A stretch of 54,872 bases of DNA. It comes from Lingula anatina (lineage: Eukaryota; Brachiopoda; Lingulata; Lingulida; Lingulidae). The position numbers were made by a program, and so were the translations under genes. Under the pieces are notes generated by a model. The model was not told the DNA's origin. It saw only the letters and a list, made by a program, of their open reading frames with translations, and did not search any database. Positions 24,931 to 37,000 of this stretch are shown in pieces; within the stretch, counting starts at the first letter, position 1, and each line of letters starts with the position of its first letter. The stretch lies in NCBI RefSeq assembly GCF_001039355.2, contig NW_019776179.1:286248-341119 (forward strand), written 5' to 3'.

Positions 24931-26160
24931 TTTAAGTGCATATTTTCCCAAAATTTTACCATGGTTTTCAGGCTATAATCCTTTCCCTGCACCCTACTCT
25001 GCGGTGGTTTTCAATATAAACCTATGAAAAAAATATATAACGATTTATGTTAGACGGCCATGAGCAGTATACTTTGTTGGTATCAAAAAGGGAGGAATTC
25101 TCAGACTGATTTTTAGTAAGAACTATGTCTCTAATGTTCAAATATGTGTGATAGCGCACATGTCAAGAGGCTGCCACTACTGATACACAACTTGAAAACC
25201 GGTAGCGTGAATTCTGGATCCTTCCGTGCTGCGTCTGTCAGTTGGGTAGGCCTTAGTATGGTAAAATATACATCAATGAAATTATACATTATTATTATGG
25301 AGGCGATGGATGGGAAAATGTATTTCATAAGTCATGAATACATGACAAGCATTCAAGGCTCGAAGGTCAGAAGAGATCAAGTTTCATGGATTTTTCATAA
25401 ATGTAAGCCAAAATTGTTTTAAAAAAAACATTGTATGAATAAAGATGTTATATGGTGAATGAATCGTGAACATGCTTTAGTCTAAGCCTTAAGTGTTTTA
25501 AATATCTTTCTTCATAAGCATTAGACTAAATCACAAATCATGGTAACAAATCATTCCTCACATATCAAAACTTTTATTCAAACAATAAAATCTTATTGGT
25601 TCAATTTACAAAAAAATAAAAATAAAATGTGACCTCTTGTGACATCTGGCCCTTTATCTATGACCCTAATAGGTATGTATGTATGACTTAAGAAATTTAA
25701 TGCCTCATCCCTTGTCTCCATGATGATATGTAATACCTTGATATATATACTTTTTTACCAAACTGGTATAGTAAGCATTTTCTTTCCTATATCCTAATCC
25801 GAAAAAGCAATTGCTGCTGGTGGGCGGGGTACATATTTGGACACTAGAGACATAGGTCTTACTAAAAATCACTATCCGAATTTCTCCTTTTTTTAATACC
25901 AATGGCCGAAAATCAGGGTCTGGCTCATGGATCACAGTACAAAAGATCAAAATTATTTGTAAAAATAAGCCCCTCATATTCAGCAAGAAAGACAATCAGA
26001 GGGAGATTACAAAGAGAGGGCCAACTTCAAAATAAAAGAAAGGAGTGGAGACAGACACTAAGACTGGGTTCCCATACCTAGCTCGACCTAACAGGATCTA
26101 TCTATCTCCAAGGGGTTTCGTGCTAGTTAATTTTAGCGGCTTAAAGCCTCGGTAACAGCA

Positions 26161-28014
26161 CGCACGAATTTCAGGATCGTACGTCCCCTGCGATTTTTGG
26201 GTGTTGCGGAGGTCGTGGAGGTCGTAGAGGTAGAGGAAAGTCTGCCTTGCGAGTCACAAGGGCCACGTGAGATGTCCTTTCAAGCAGGGACGCTAATTGC
26301 AAGGAGCGTTGGCCGTAGAAATTGTACTCATTTCTTGAGTTTGTCTTGCTTCCTGTGTACGTGGCACACACTCACCACTTACGAAGGGAATGCAACGCAA
26401 GGCGAAAGTAGTGCCCTTTTGCGTCACTTTTGCTTCACACTTGCCTCACACGTTTGTGGTGACGTTGGCCTACTGACGGCGTACGTCCGTTTTGCTTTCT
26501 GTTCTCCTCTTCTTTCTTCTTCCTCCTCCCTTTTCTCTACTATGTAAGCTTCTCTCTCTTGCCTTTTGGAGGCATATTAGAAATTAAATTAAGCAAAAAT
26601 TTGAAACTTTTGAAAAATGTTGTACACGTTACACAGTCGACGTTCACTGTAAAGACACGAGCGTGCGTCGTGAGCACGCCTTTTATACACCAGGCGAAGG
26701 GGTGACGCACGTGCGACGCATTACCGGTGTGCTCTCGACTTTGTTCGTTATTTGTGAGGGCTTGCGTCTTACTCAACACGAAAAGGACACTTGCTCCTTC
26801 ATTGCTTGCGACGTGCGTCTTGCACAACGCGCGTCTCTCTTGCTAACTCCGTGCGAGGGGAGCAAGTTGCGCTTGCGGCCTCGCTGTTCGCAGGCTATTC
26901 GTAGAATCTTTTGGACATGTCCAAGCTTAAGCCTCGGTCACAACCGGCCGTACGGGCTCTTACGGGCTGTTTGCGTCCAAATTTTGCGCAGAATCTCACG
27001 TCCCACGCAAGTCCTTCTTACGCAATTTCGAGTTCGCAGATAGCCCGTAAGCACGTGCGGAGGCTGTTGGACATGTCCAAAAGATTCTACGAATAATCTG
27101 CAAACAGCGAGGCAAGCGTAACTTGCTCCCCTCACACGTACAGTAGTTAGCCAGAGATACGCGCGTTCTGCAAGACGCACGTCGCAAGCAATGAAGGAGC
27201 AAGTGCCCTTTGCGTGTTGAGTAAGGCGCAAGCCCTCACAATTAACGAACAACGTCGAGAGCACACTGCATCAACCCCACGCCTGGTGTATAAAAGGTGT
27301 GCTCAAGACGCACGCTCGTGTCTTTACAATGAACGTCGACTTTGCAACGTGTAAAACAATTTTCAAAGTTTTCAAATTTTGCTCAATTTAGTTTCTAATA
27401 TGCCTCCAAAAGGCAAGAGAAAGAAGCTTACATAGTAGAAAAAAGATGGGAAGAAGAAGAAAGAAGAGGGGAACATGAAACAAAACTGACGTACGCCGTC
27501 AGTACGTCACCACAAACGCGTGAGGCAAGTGTGAAGCAAAACTGACGCAAAAGGGCACTACTTCGCCGTGCGTTGCATTCCCTTCGTAAGTGGTGAGTGT
27601 GTGCCACGTACACATGAAGCAATACAAACTCAAGGAATGAGTGCAATTTACACGACCATCGCTCCTTGCAATTAGTGTCTCTGCTTGAAAGGACATATCA
27701 TGTGACTCTTGCGACTCGCAAGGCAGACTTTCCTCGTAATAGATAGACCCCGAGTCAGCGAGGGTTATGTGGCATACACGAGTGCGTAGCACGAGTGGAT
27801 GTCACATAACCCTTGCTGACGAGGGATCTATCTTATTTAGACCACGGGTCCATTAGGGTTATAACGCATTCATGCGAGGCGTGCGGTTATGCGAGTTACA
27901 CCACGTCTGAGACTTTTGTTCTTTACTTTCACCTTGGTCTATTATCTGTACGACCTCCACGGCCTCCGCAAAACCCAAAAATCGCAGGGGACGTACGATC
28001 CTGAAATTCGTGCG
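26161..28014. mobile_element. Foldback element: ~0.75-kb inverted arms around a 132-bp spacer
   Basis: Left arm 26161–26934 and right arm 27067–28014 are inverted copies. They can be followed from the outer CGCACGAATTTCAGGATCGT to the inner TTGGACATGTCCAA, with scattered mismatches. The right arm is longer because of a 213-bp insertion. The sequence is GC-richer and CpG-richer than its surroundings. The motif AAGCCTCGG occurs outside the left arm and inside the spacer, followed there by TCACAACCGGCCG. The open frames in the arms show no transposase features. A foldback-type or two-copy inverted non-autonomous transposon is most likely. An assembly inversion is less likely given the divergence between arms. 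Confidence 0.75.
27736..27948. mobile_element. Nested ~213-bp insertion in the right foldback arm
   Basis: It interrupts arm sequence between ACTTTCCTC and TACGACCTCC, which are joined in the other arm apart from a short CTACCTC stretch. Inside is an inverted repeat: GATAGACCCCGAGTCAGCGA with GGGTTATGTG against CACATAACCC with TTGCTGACGAGGGATCTATC. The outer ends read TAATAGATAGACC and GGTCTATTA. It is a probable MITE and younger than the foldback. Confidence 0.6.
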
Positions 28015-28473
28015 TCCGGTTCTGACACACCTTCTGAGGCTGCTAAGCGATAATTAATTACCCCCTAACAGTTTCAGTTGGCGTGACAGACCTTACGCCT
28101 GTTAATAGCGAGAATCCCCTTGAAGATAGATCAATCCAAATTTGGTACGACAGGGACTGGAATGGTCCCTAAGAGTATGCCCTGAAATGTTTACAAGTAG
28201 ATGTGGACTGAAAATGCACTGAACATTAATTTGGGACTCAACAACCATTCGTGAATAAACGCAAAATACGAGTTAAACAATAAATATTATAATCAAAATT
28301 ATTATGTCACTCCAAATTAAGGAGCAGTGCAGTCACATTCTAAAGTTAATTTGACTATAATGAAAACTAAATTATTAGCCTGGATACGAATAAAAGTACG
28401 AATGCGCGATAAGTTTGCCTACTAGGCAGGCGATTCAAGTGAAATACACATAAAAATATTTTCAAAAACATAC

Positions 28474-30960
28474 CGGAATATCAGCAATGCGATATTTTTT
28501 CCAAATTGATGGAAATAAATAGTCGCTGGTTTGCAATGACAGAAACCACTTCCTCGAGTTCCTTCGCACAGCATACTGGTCGTCAACTTCGGACACTACG
28601 GTGAGTGTGGTTCTTGAAACGGTCGCGCCATCAAGGGTTTTATTCCAATCACCCTCAAAAAAACTGGCAGAACACCGTTCAGCACCTGAGCCCCCTGCTA
28701 CGGAAATACCCTCGATTCTAGTTTTCATTGTCACTTGTAACTTTACTGGAGCACGCGGTAGAAATCTGTTGGTGAAAAAGTTAACGGTAAAGTCTTTGTG
28801 GGAACCAAATAGTATCGGCAGAGTGGAATGCAATTCCAATAAGATCGGCCTCTTGAAATCGACCAAGTGTATTGCCAGCACCTGTTTTCTGTTTCCATTT
28901 TTTTCTATTTGGCGAACCTACAAAATAAGAGAGAAAAACAATTCTTATTTCACTTAATTTATATATTTGAAAATGCTTTTACTTTACATATGGACAAAAT
29001 TACGAAATTAGTTATATTGTCCACGCTTAACATAATGAAGTAAAATAAACTGTCATTTTATGCTTACATTCGATGCACATGGATATGTATTATGAGTGCT
29101 GAGAAATGATAAGGAAACCTACTTGAATGCCAGCCCAGTACCAGTTGCTGCTGTATTTGTAACCCTCTCCGGGTTTTTTTCCCGTCCAGAAACCTCGAGC
29201 CCTACATGTTATCTACAAAGATTTAAACATATCTGATTATTTAAGAGCAGACATAGGCTTTTATATCGCACAATTTCTCAGAGGGTTGCGAAATGTATCG
29301 GATTTTTATTTGGCACAGTGTCTTTCTGAAGCTGACGAAAAATAAAAATGATAACAGTTATCAAAATATTATTCCACCATGTATTGTAATATTTTGAAAG
29401 TATTTCGTGTACTTTAGGTCATGTATGTGTGGGTCTCTTGTGTCCCATATGTTAAAACATACGCGTTTTCCCAGTTTTCCTGCGATGTCCATCTGGTTCA
29501 GCGCCGCCTTGAATCCATTCATATAGTTGGCAGGACCAACAGCATTAGTTTCGTTTTCTCCATCAAACAGGAACTGTACATCATAGTTTGCCTCTTGGAT
29601 GTTATTTACATTCCCATCTGGTTTTACTTCACATTTGAAAGTGAAATCTTGTCCGTCAATGTGAGGGCCTGTTATTTTGGGTTGGTTTAATATGGTCGGA
29701 AAAGGTGCTGAAATGATGGAGTTATTCAAAACTACACGGTGTTATATCTAAGTGAATAGATATCATAAACTATCTTTAAACAATCATTAAACCATTCAAA
29801 GTCACTGTTATAAGAATATGGCTGATTCAAAATTAATATCTTGAAATATATAATTTTCAATAAGAGCCACCTGATAAAGACACAGATAAATTAGGGTCAT
29901 CCTTCATCTACTAGTATAATCTGACGTAGAAGTCCCGTGAAAACATATACTTTAACCCAAACTTTGTGCAGCTTAAAGTCAGGCACCATAATTACCCACG
30001 GCGTATGTAATTATAAAGCAAAATTGCAATACATACGAACGCAAGCAGGTCCAATCGGAATAGTCCCAATCGGACACAAAGTCTGCTGTCTTCCTAAAAG
30101 AAGAAACCATAATATCAAATTATGTTTCGATAATTTAAACGCTTTCCAAGCCATGCATCATTACGTTAACCGAGAAAAAGAGCAGTGGGTCAAATAAAAA
30201 GTAATATATTATACTTGAAATTATATTACTATATTCAAAACCAACTTCGTCGATCATAAATGAGTAATGAATAGTTGAATTCAAAATTCCACAGACAGTT
30301 TTTTTATCCCATTATTTTCGTACCGTAAAATTTTCGGCTCTACTTAAGAGCCATCCTCAAGAAAAACTGGCCATGCGCTGATGATATTACGCTGAGATGT
30401 AATCATTGACCAATTATACTATGAATGTCTAGAATGAATAAGAATAAGAATGTTTTAAAAGAAGACTGACCTGCCCCGCATAACGCCAATGGACATCCAG
30501 CAATAGGAGTCTTCAATCTGTACACAAAGAATGTATCACCGGGAGCACAACACTGATGGATATCAATTTGGAACTTGGCATCGCAGTTGGATCTACCGTA
30601 ACGTGCACACAGATTATAAGTGTTACCAGGTGCTGAGACGTTACATTGAGATTTGTTGCTCGGATCAGGATCAGGAGGATGTCTTGACGCCAGGTAAATA
30701 GGCCCCACAGTTCCACACTCAAATGCCACCGGAATGCTAGTGTTGTCAGCCAGCCTGTCGCCGGCTGGGCCCATGAAGCGATACCATTCAGTCGTGCTTA
30801 AACTGGAGTCGCAGTGAAGGGATTCAGTCCAAGTAGCTCTATGTGTTATATGTCTATTTGCATTATGAAGGACGGTGTACTTATCGCATGGGGAAGCCCA
30901 GGTCAAATGCAAACGGATTACTCCGAACATAAACGCCACTGTTACCGGTGCAAGAAACAT
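28474..30960 (-). pseudogene. VWDE-like copy B: five N-terminal exons only
   Basis: Exons: 30960–30471, 30093–30037, 29707–29463, 29212–29123 and 28917–28474. They match exons 1–5 of copies A and C in length and phase, giving 442 codons with no stop or frameshift. The encoded protein has a signal peptide (MFLAPVTVAFMFGV start), a full D8C domain (SPCDKYTVL, WYRFMGPAGDRL, CCAPGDTFFVYRL) and the exons 3–5 region ([30 protein letters not shown]). D8C identity is higher to A than to C. No vWD or later exon follows. If the last donor is not used, three more codons reach TGA, giving a ~445-aa secreted protein. The start at 30960 aligns with A and C; an in-frame ATG at 30978 adds six residues. It may be a truncated gene, a short functional gene, or an alternative 5' cassette for copy A. 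The frame is intact, so 'pseudogene' here means incomplete, not dead. Confidence 0.75.
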
Positions 30961-31010
30961 TGCTAGGTTATCTCTCAACCGATATCTGATTAAACACTCT
31001 AGAAGCGATG

Positions 31011-31016
31011 TTTATA
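31011..31016 (-). promoter_or_regulatory. TATA box of VWDE-like copy B
   Basis: TATAAA (− strand; TTATAAACATCGC context) lies 51–56 bp before the ATG at 30960. It is shared with copy C at nearly the same spacing. Confidence 0.65.
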
Positions 31017-31137
31017 ACATATATGAACTTCAACGACAATAAACTGTGATCCTTTTTGAAGAAAGTATAAATACATCTTATCTTGACATTTTAAGTAATA
31101 AATAATTTAATTAAGTCACTGTGATAAATGTTTAAAG

Positions 31138-31165
31138 CAGGAAGAAAAATAAAACCGACCAATCG
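31138..31165 (-). promoter_or_regulatory. Conserved upstream element, copy B proximal
   Basis: The + strand reads CAGGAAGAAAAATAAAACCG then ACCAATCG. It is almost identical to the elements before copies A and C and lies about 178–205 bp before the ATG. Confidence 0.6.
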
Positions 31166-31383
31166 CTTCTTTACAACATATATCGCAAAGCCTGCGACCT
31201 TACCATTTTAATATCAGGACCAAACCTCATTCCATAGCAATGGGCAGGGATTAATTTGGATCTCGTGATTTAATAGAATTCATTTTAAATGGAACCAGTT
31301 TAATAGAACTCAATTTAAATGGCAGTGATTTAATGAAACCCATTTTAAATATAGCTTCGAAGAAAGAGTATTGAAAAGTGAAG

Positions 31384-31520
31384 CAGGAAGAAAAATAAAA
31401 CCGACCAACCGCTTGACTGCGAAAAAGATAACATTTCACCCCAGGGGTGTCAAGATCGTGTTTTTATGGCGCTTATCGTGACTTGGCCAGGGTTGGCCTT
31501 CAACCTAATGTGTACTTTGC
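31384..31520 (-). promoter_or_regulatory. Conserved upstream block, copy B distal, with palindromic core
   Basis: It starts with a second copy of the ~28-bp element (31384–31411). CACCCCAGGGGTG at 31437–31449 (inverted arms CACCCC/GGGGTG) follows, then TTATGGCGCTTATCGTGACT with TGGCCAGGGTT. The same block is at 50275–50410 upstream of copy C with few differences. Confidence 0.6.
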
Positions 31521-33406
31521 TTTTATTCTTATCTGACTTATCCCCTCAGAGTGATTTAATGTTCGGCTTGTAATCAAAGCCGTCTATGATAAAGAGGGAT
31601 ACAGTTTACTAAACTGGAATTCCTTTGATGTCAGTCATTTAACGTCTGCAGATTTTTTCTTAGTACTGAAGTGGATTTCTTCGTGCATCCCTCAAATAAA
31701 GATGCATTTCACCATAGCCGAAGGTCCGCTTAGTCGAAGTAAATAAAAACTATACGTACGATAAACTCAGACCAGAAGATGTAATGATGTTAATAGTACA
31801 AATCTCCCGATTGCAACTTTGGTGAAGCATAATGAAGGGGGAGTGTTGCATTAAGAAACTCTTTTGAGCACAGTCAGTAATTTGCTGGATCGATATTTGA
31901 GAAAACGTCCGTAAAATCATTTGAAAAAAATGCTTTAAACCTACTTAAAGCAAATTGAAGTATAGATTATATATATATGAAATTGATAGCTTGATCATCA
32001 AACTGATCGAGGCACACAGTAGGCAGTTAAGAATTTATCTAGAATTAATAGTCCTAAAAGATTATGAAGCTGATTTGTCACATGACGCGAGGTTTTCCCT
32101 TTTGCTAAATGCCCAATTAAGTTGTCAAAAAGATATAAATAAGGCACAACCTCACTGGAGATATTCCCTTATTTTCCCGTTTTTCTCTACAAAAAAGGCG
32201 TTTTTTTTCTATATGGGCACCCCACTTGTTTTGTTATAAATCTCGTCTAGTGTTTTACATTCCCTTTAATGTTAGACCACTATGTGCTTAATTATAGAAA
32301 ATAGAGAAATAATATTATAGAAATTGATTTTCTTCCGGTTTCTGTATCTTTTTTATTTATATTAAAATACAAAAAATGGTACAATCTCGTATGTACGTTA
32401 TCAAAGGGAACGGTTTAGTTTATTCAACCAGGTCAGTGTTGTTGTTCTGGATATTTGTGAATATTTCCGTGTTAAAATATAACTATTATTTTCTTTTACA
32501 TAAATTCATTTTTGTGTCAATGTGGTATGCATATATCATGATAAACACTGTATTTCTGTGGAGTGAGAGTCGACTTTGTTGCCATAAGTATAACATTAAC
32601 GCACGGAATGCTGCTAAAAGCCATTTTATTCACTTTGATTCGAAAGCTGATGCTTTAAGTTGAATAATACACAATATTAAACAGTTACACATCTAAAATA
32701 AAATAAAAGGCAAACGTATGTATTTTTATGTAGCGTTCTTACAATTGTGTCTGTATGTATGTGAGTATATATGCTTTCTTTCATAAAATTCATGTAGCTG
32801 TACTTATCCAAGAACGTATACATATTTGATTTCTAGGAGGAAAAGAGTAGTGATCTCGTGATTTCAAATATACAGAGATAGTGCTGAAAGTAAAACCAAT
32901 ACATTAGAATGCATCTCTTTTCTTCCTACCATTACATATGTTGTTCTGAAACAGATGTTTGTAATTTTAAAGTGGTTAAGATGTTTTTTTCTGTCAAAAA
33001 CGTAAACGGAATGGCTTTCCGTCTTTTGTGTTGTGGAAAAAACAGGATTTCACTTGAATATACGTGAAAAGAAATTCTGAAGTACTACGTGCATGGTGGC
33101 ATACAGTTACACCATATGTCAGTTACGTGATTGTGGTGGTGTCATAATAGCAAAGTGAACAAAGCTGAAGAGCGTGCTCTGAGCAGTATCTCTGAAAAAG
33201 ATATTACACACCAAAACATCAGGTGAAACCATGGCCGTGTTTCGATTTAAATTGGAGACACTCAATATTTTCAGAAATACTGAATCACAGCTCTCACGTT
33301 ATGTACAGATTCACATGCCACACGGAACGTCTATTCCACACTTAAGCTTAAAAGTTTTGGCTATAAGCCACGATTGTCTTTTTCGAGAAGTAGGGCCTAC
33401 GCAGAA
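31521..33406. other. Spacer between copies C and B
   Basis: No exon was found. About 32580–32760 holds a block shared with 12.9 and 23.5 kb (GCTAAAAGCCATTTTAT then TCGAAAGCTGA). Short open frames here have no family features. Confidence 0.5.
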
Positions 33407-33412
33407 TTTATT
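33407..33412 (-). terminator. Poly(A) signal of VWDE-like copy C
   Basis: AATAAA on the − strand lies 54 nt after the stop codon at 33466, a usual distance for cleavage and polyadenylation. Confidence 0.55.
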
Positions 33413-33465
33413 GTAATCAAGTAAAATACATTTTGCGCCAAAAATCTACGATTGAGATGTCCAGT

Positions 33466-34057
33466 TTAACCAATCAAAGGTTGGTTGTTCTTCATTGGTG
33501 CCTCACAAGCAAAGGGCAACGATTCATCGCAGTTGCGCATGATCCACACAAAGTCCTTTGGGCCGGACATCATTGCGCACTGCATGCTGGGATTAGCCTT
33601 AGGGGAAGTTTCCCATTCATTGTAGGCGTTGGTTTGCATTGGTCTACCGTCTACGTACTTCAGTGAACCGTCGGCTTCACTGCGGATTCCTAAACGAAAC
33701 AAAAAAGCATACTGTACAGAAACCGTGCACATAGTTTATAAGACTCATTTTGACATCATTCCATCCGATATGTCGACTAATATTATTTGTCAAACTTTAA
33801 AACATTCAAACCCAATTTTATTTACGGCTGTAAGTTATGAAAATCAGTGTTGCACTTACCTATCCAATAATTTAGTTCCAAAGCCATCTGGTTGGTCAAT
33901 CTCTTATACAGAAGCTTGTCTTCTATAATAGTAAGGTGGCCAAATCCTTTGCCGAGATCACGACACTTGGCATTGGCATCCTGGAAATTCGCCTTGGCCG
34001 ACGAAATGTAAATGCACTTTGTTCCCACTTTCTGGAACTGCGGTGGGCAGTCACGAT
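33466..34057 (-). other. C-terminal C-type lectin domain of copy C (two exons)
   Basis: Exons 34057–33860 and 33689–33466 are joined at the WIG motif (YWI|G), a common intron position in this fold. Cysteines are placed as in the long-form fold: an N-terminal pair (DCPPQF, TKCIY) plus AKC, MQC, RNC and FAC. The calcium/sugar motifs are not canonical. Copies A and B have no counterpart. Confidence 0.85.
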
Positions 34058-37000
34058 CTGAATAGAAAAGTTCAAAATCATACAACTATAAGATACTAAA
34101 TTGGTTTAAATTATTACTTTACCCAATCCATCAATAACACATGCAATATATATTCAATATACAAATAATTCAGATCTTTCGTGTTTAGAGAAAAAAAGTT
34201 GAACTTTTTTAAAACAAATATCTTAACCTACCATCCTTGAACACATCAAATGTCAAAAAATTGTTCAAAAAAGATATATAAAGCCTTATGTAGGTTGCGG
34301 ACGTGTGAATCCTGCATTTCAACTTACGAATGCATTTGTAGCTCCCGTCTGTGTTTAGGCAAACGTCGTACGGATTACATGGATATTGTGTCGAATCTTG
34401 ACATTCGTCAATATCTGAAGAACGTACAAGTAAATAGCAATTTAAAATATATTTAAGAATCAGGAGGTGAAGAATTAAAAAATTCCACAGATTAGGAGAT
34501 TTTGCAACAAATGGTTGAATAAAATTACAATAAAAAATAACGACCTTGTCGCGTAAAATATATTTTTTCTCATATCATTTTTCATTTTATCATTCGAACA
34601 AAAATTACTTATGCATTGCAGATAATGAAGCTTTGTTTGATATGTACAGCATGTGGATATGTGGCCTAAAAACCATGGATCTTTGGCACATATATGAAGA
34701 TACACGGTATATAAGACAGAAGGTCATAGCTATATCAAGTTAATGACCATTTTGCAATTGAAATACCGTCCTCAAACGAAAAGGTAATTAGAGAAGTTAA
34801 TAATAAAATACGTCACCCTTGCAGCCAGGAGAAGAGTACCCAATGGGACAGTCTTGGCACCGGAAGGAACCCTCCAAGTTAACACAGTGTTGACCTGGAC
34901 ACACTCCTGGATCGGTGCACTCGTTTACGTCTGGAATAGTAGAAATGTTAATGAAACAGAATCTAAACATTCCCTAATCACTGCTGTACGTAGAATGCAC
35001 CACTCGACTGCCCATGAATAAATGATATATAAAGATAAAAGGCATTTGTACATTAAACCCACATTTTCTAAAGCATACTTTAGCAACACGTTAGGCTAAT
35101 CATATTATCATCATGTTAATATAGGACCATAGAAATTCCTCGGAATTTAATACTCTTCTTATGACCAATATAATAAAGGATATACCAAGTGAGATCTCAC
35201 ACCAATTCTGAAATTAAATACTTAATCAGGGAATCATTCCAATGTACTTCAAAACTTAAAATAATGTGTATTTACCGACACAGGCTCCATAAACGGACTT
35301 CTTGAAGCCGGACTCGCACAGACACTCGAAACTCCCTATGGTGTTGTTACAGACGGAATTCGGAGGACACGGGTCTGAAGCTTTGCATTCATCCACATCT
35401 AGTATATAATCGTAAAGGAAAAGTTACATTAGAAAGCACCATTGTCCACATTATAGGAGACAATTCAACCCTAGATAACCTACATTAAATATGTCACTCC
35501 TATGTTTTATTTATTTTTATTTTAACAATTATAGTTTTAAGTATTTCATGTTTAATAAATATGCAATTAATATCAATATTAACGTGCAATTGATCCATTG
35601 TAAAGAAAAAATCAAAGCTTCGCATCCACACATTTTTGCTTATGGTCAAATAACATTAATGAGACAAAAATCATGTTTGCAATATTACAGGTACAGACAC
35701 TATTGTCCCTATAGAATAGCAAATGGATCCCAATGGATTTACTTACCAACGCAACCCAGGGTTTTACTGTCGATGGTGTAGCCTGCCCCACATTGACACT
35801 GCCATCCTTTACCGTCACAGAAACAGGGGAACCCGAGGCACTTGTCACATTGGGTCGTTACTGAAATCAAACAGAAGTAAAACAGTTGGAAATAACATCG
35901 TAATATGAATTTCTTAAAAGCAACGTGAAATACCTGTATGCTAGCTTTACCAACTACATTAAATAATTATACGCGGCAGTCTTGAAAATCAGTTACAAAG
36001 TAACAGAATTTTTATTTTAAATGTTTCTACAGCATCATTAACTGGGATATTTAGAAAGCTATAATGGAAGTTCCACAGTTGGCGTTTAACAACTACTGAA
36101 TGAGCTAGCTGCGGTTCATAGCACTTCTATTTTGCAACGCAACCCAAAATAGACACTTACAAACAAAAAAAACATTATAATAACCTTAAGGTCATCTCAC
36201 ATCTAATAAAATATGCTGTTTCATACCAGAACATGTGAAAATGACATTTATTCTTACCTGTTACATTGGTGAAATGGTCCTCAGATGTCCTGACGTCACA
36301 GAACTGACATAGAGGTCGGGCAGGATTAGGGTCACCATCAGCGTAACAATACCCATTGATAAGGCAGGTTCCAGGCTGTGTAAGACAAAGGCATTAATGC
36401 GTCGGTTTAAAATAAACCCCTCTTAATACTTCTTTTAAATGTTTTGTAGATATACATTTGCCTGATATCGTTATTATTTAGCGTTAAACTTAAGACAGTT
36501 GTGCAGCAAAGGAGACTTACTGTTATTTACAGAATACATGACCTCGAGAGAGCGTGCAAACATTTCATAAAATAGCTTTTTTTCTTTTTAATCATATTTT
36601 ATTATCTAGAAGTCGCTGTGAAACATAAATAGAGCCCGTCTTTCAAATAACAGTGACTAGTGACTTTCATGCATAAGGTCCAGTGGATGCCAATACCTTT
36701 CTCGTACAAACTGGTTCTTCGGTTATATTCTTAGAGTTTGTCTTCGAACATTCAATGCAGACAGAATCGTAAATTGTCAGCGGTACTTCTTCTGAGAACT
36801 TTTTCCCGTCATTGCTCACTGACACCAGTAATCCCTGCACTGGGTTCCCTACTGGAGCGATATCCTTGGTTGGTGGAATGATAGGCTCTCGGGGAAGATG
36901 GCAGATCATCTCAGCGAATGAAATCAATTCGGCGCGTGTCCGTACGGTTTCAAACCACACAGTGCTTCTGACTCCCTTTTTCACGTCCACCTTTAAATGC

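Larger units (their letters stand above)
22786..28473. other. Spacer between VWDE-like copies B and A; site of a lost 3' half of copy B
   Basis: No vWD, EGF or later VWDE-type exon could be found on either strand. Contents, left to right: the upstream block of copy A to about 23340; a flank block at 23500–23660 shared with 12.9 and 32.6 kb; a GAATGC-rich repeat at 23.9–24.4 kb; a block at 24.54–24.93 kb resembling the 3' flank of copy A; about 1.2 kb with nothing recognised; and the foldback element at 26.16–28.01 kb. Confidence 0.55.

Noticed and set aside
26197-27792. Several open frames of 60–126 codons within the foldback arms
   Set aside because: They mirror each other in the inverted arms, start without context and show no domain. 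GC-rich repeat DNA explains them.
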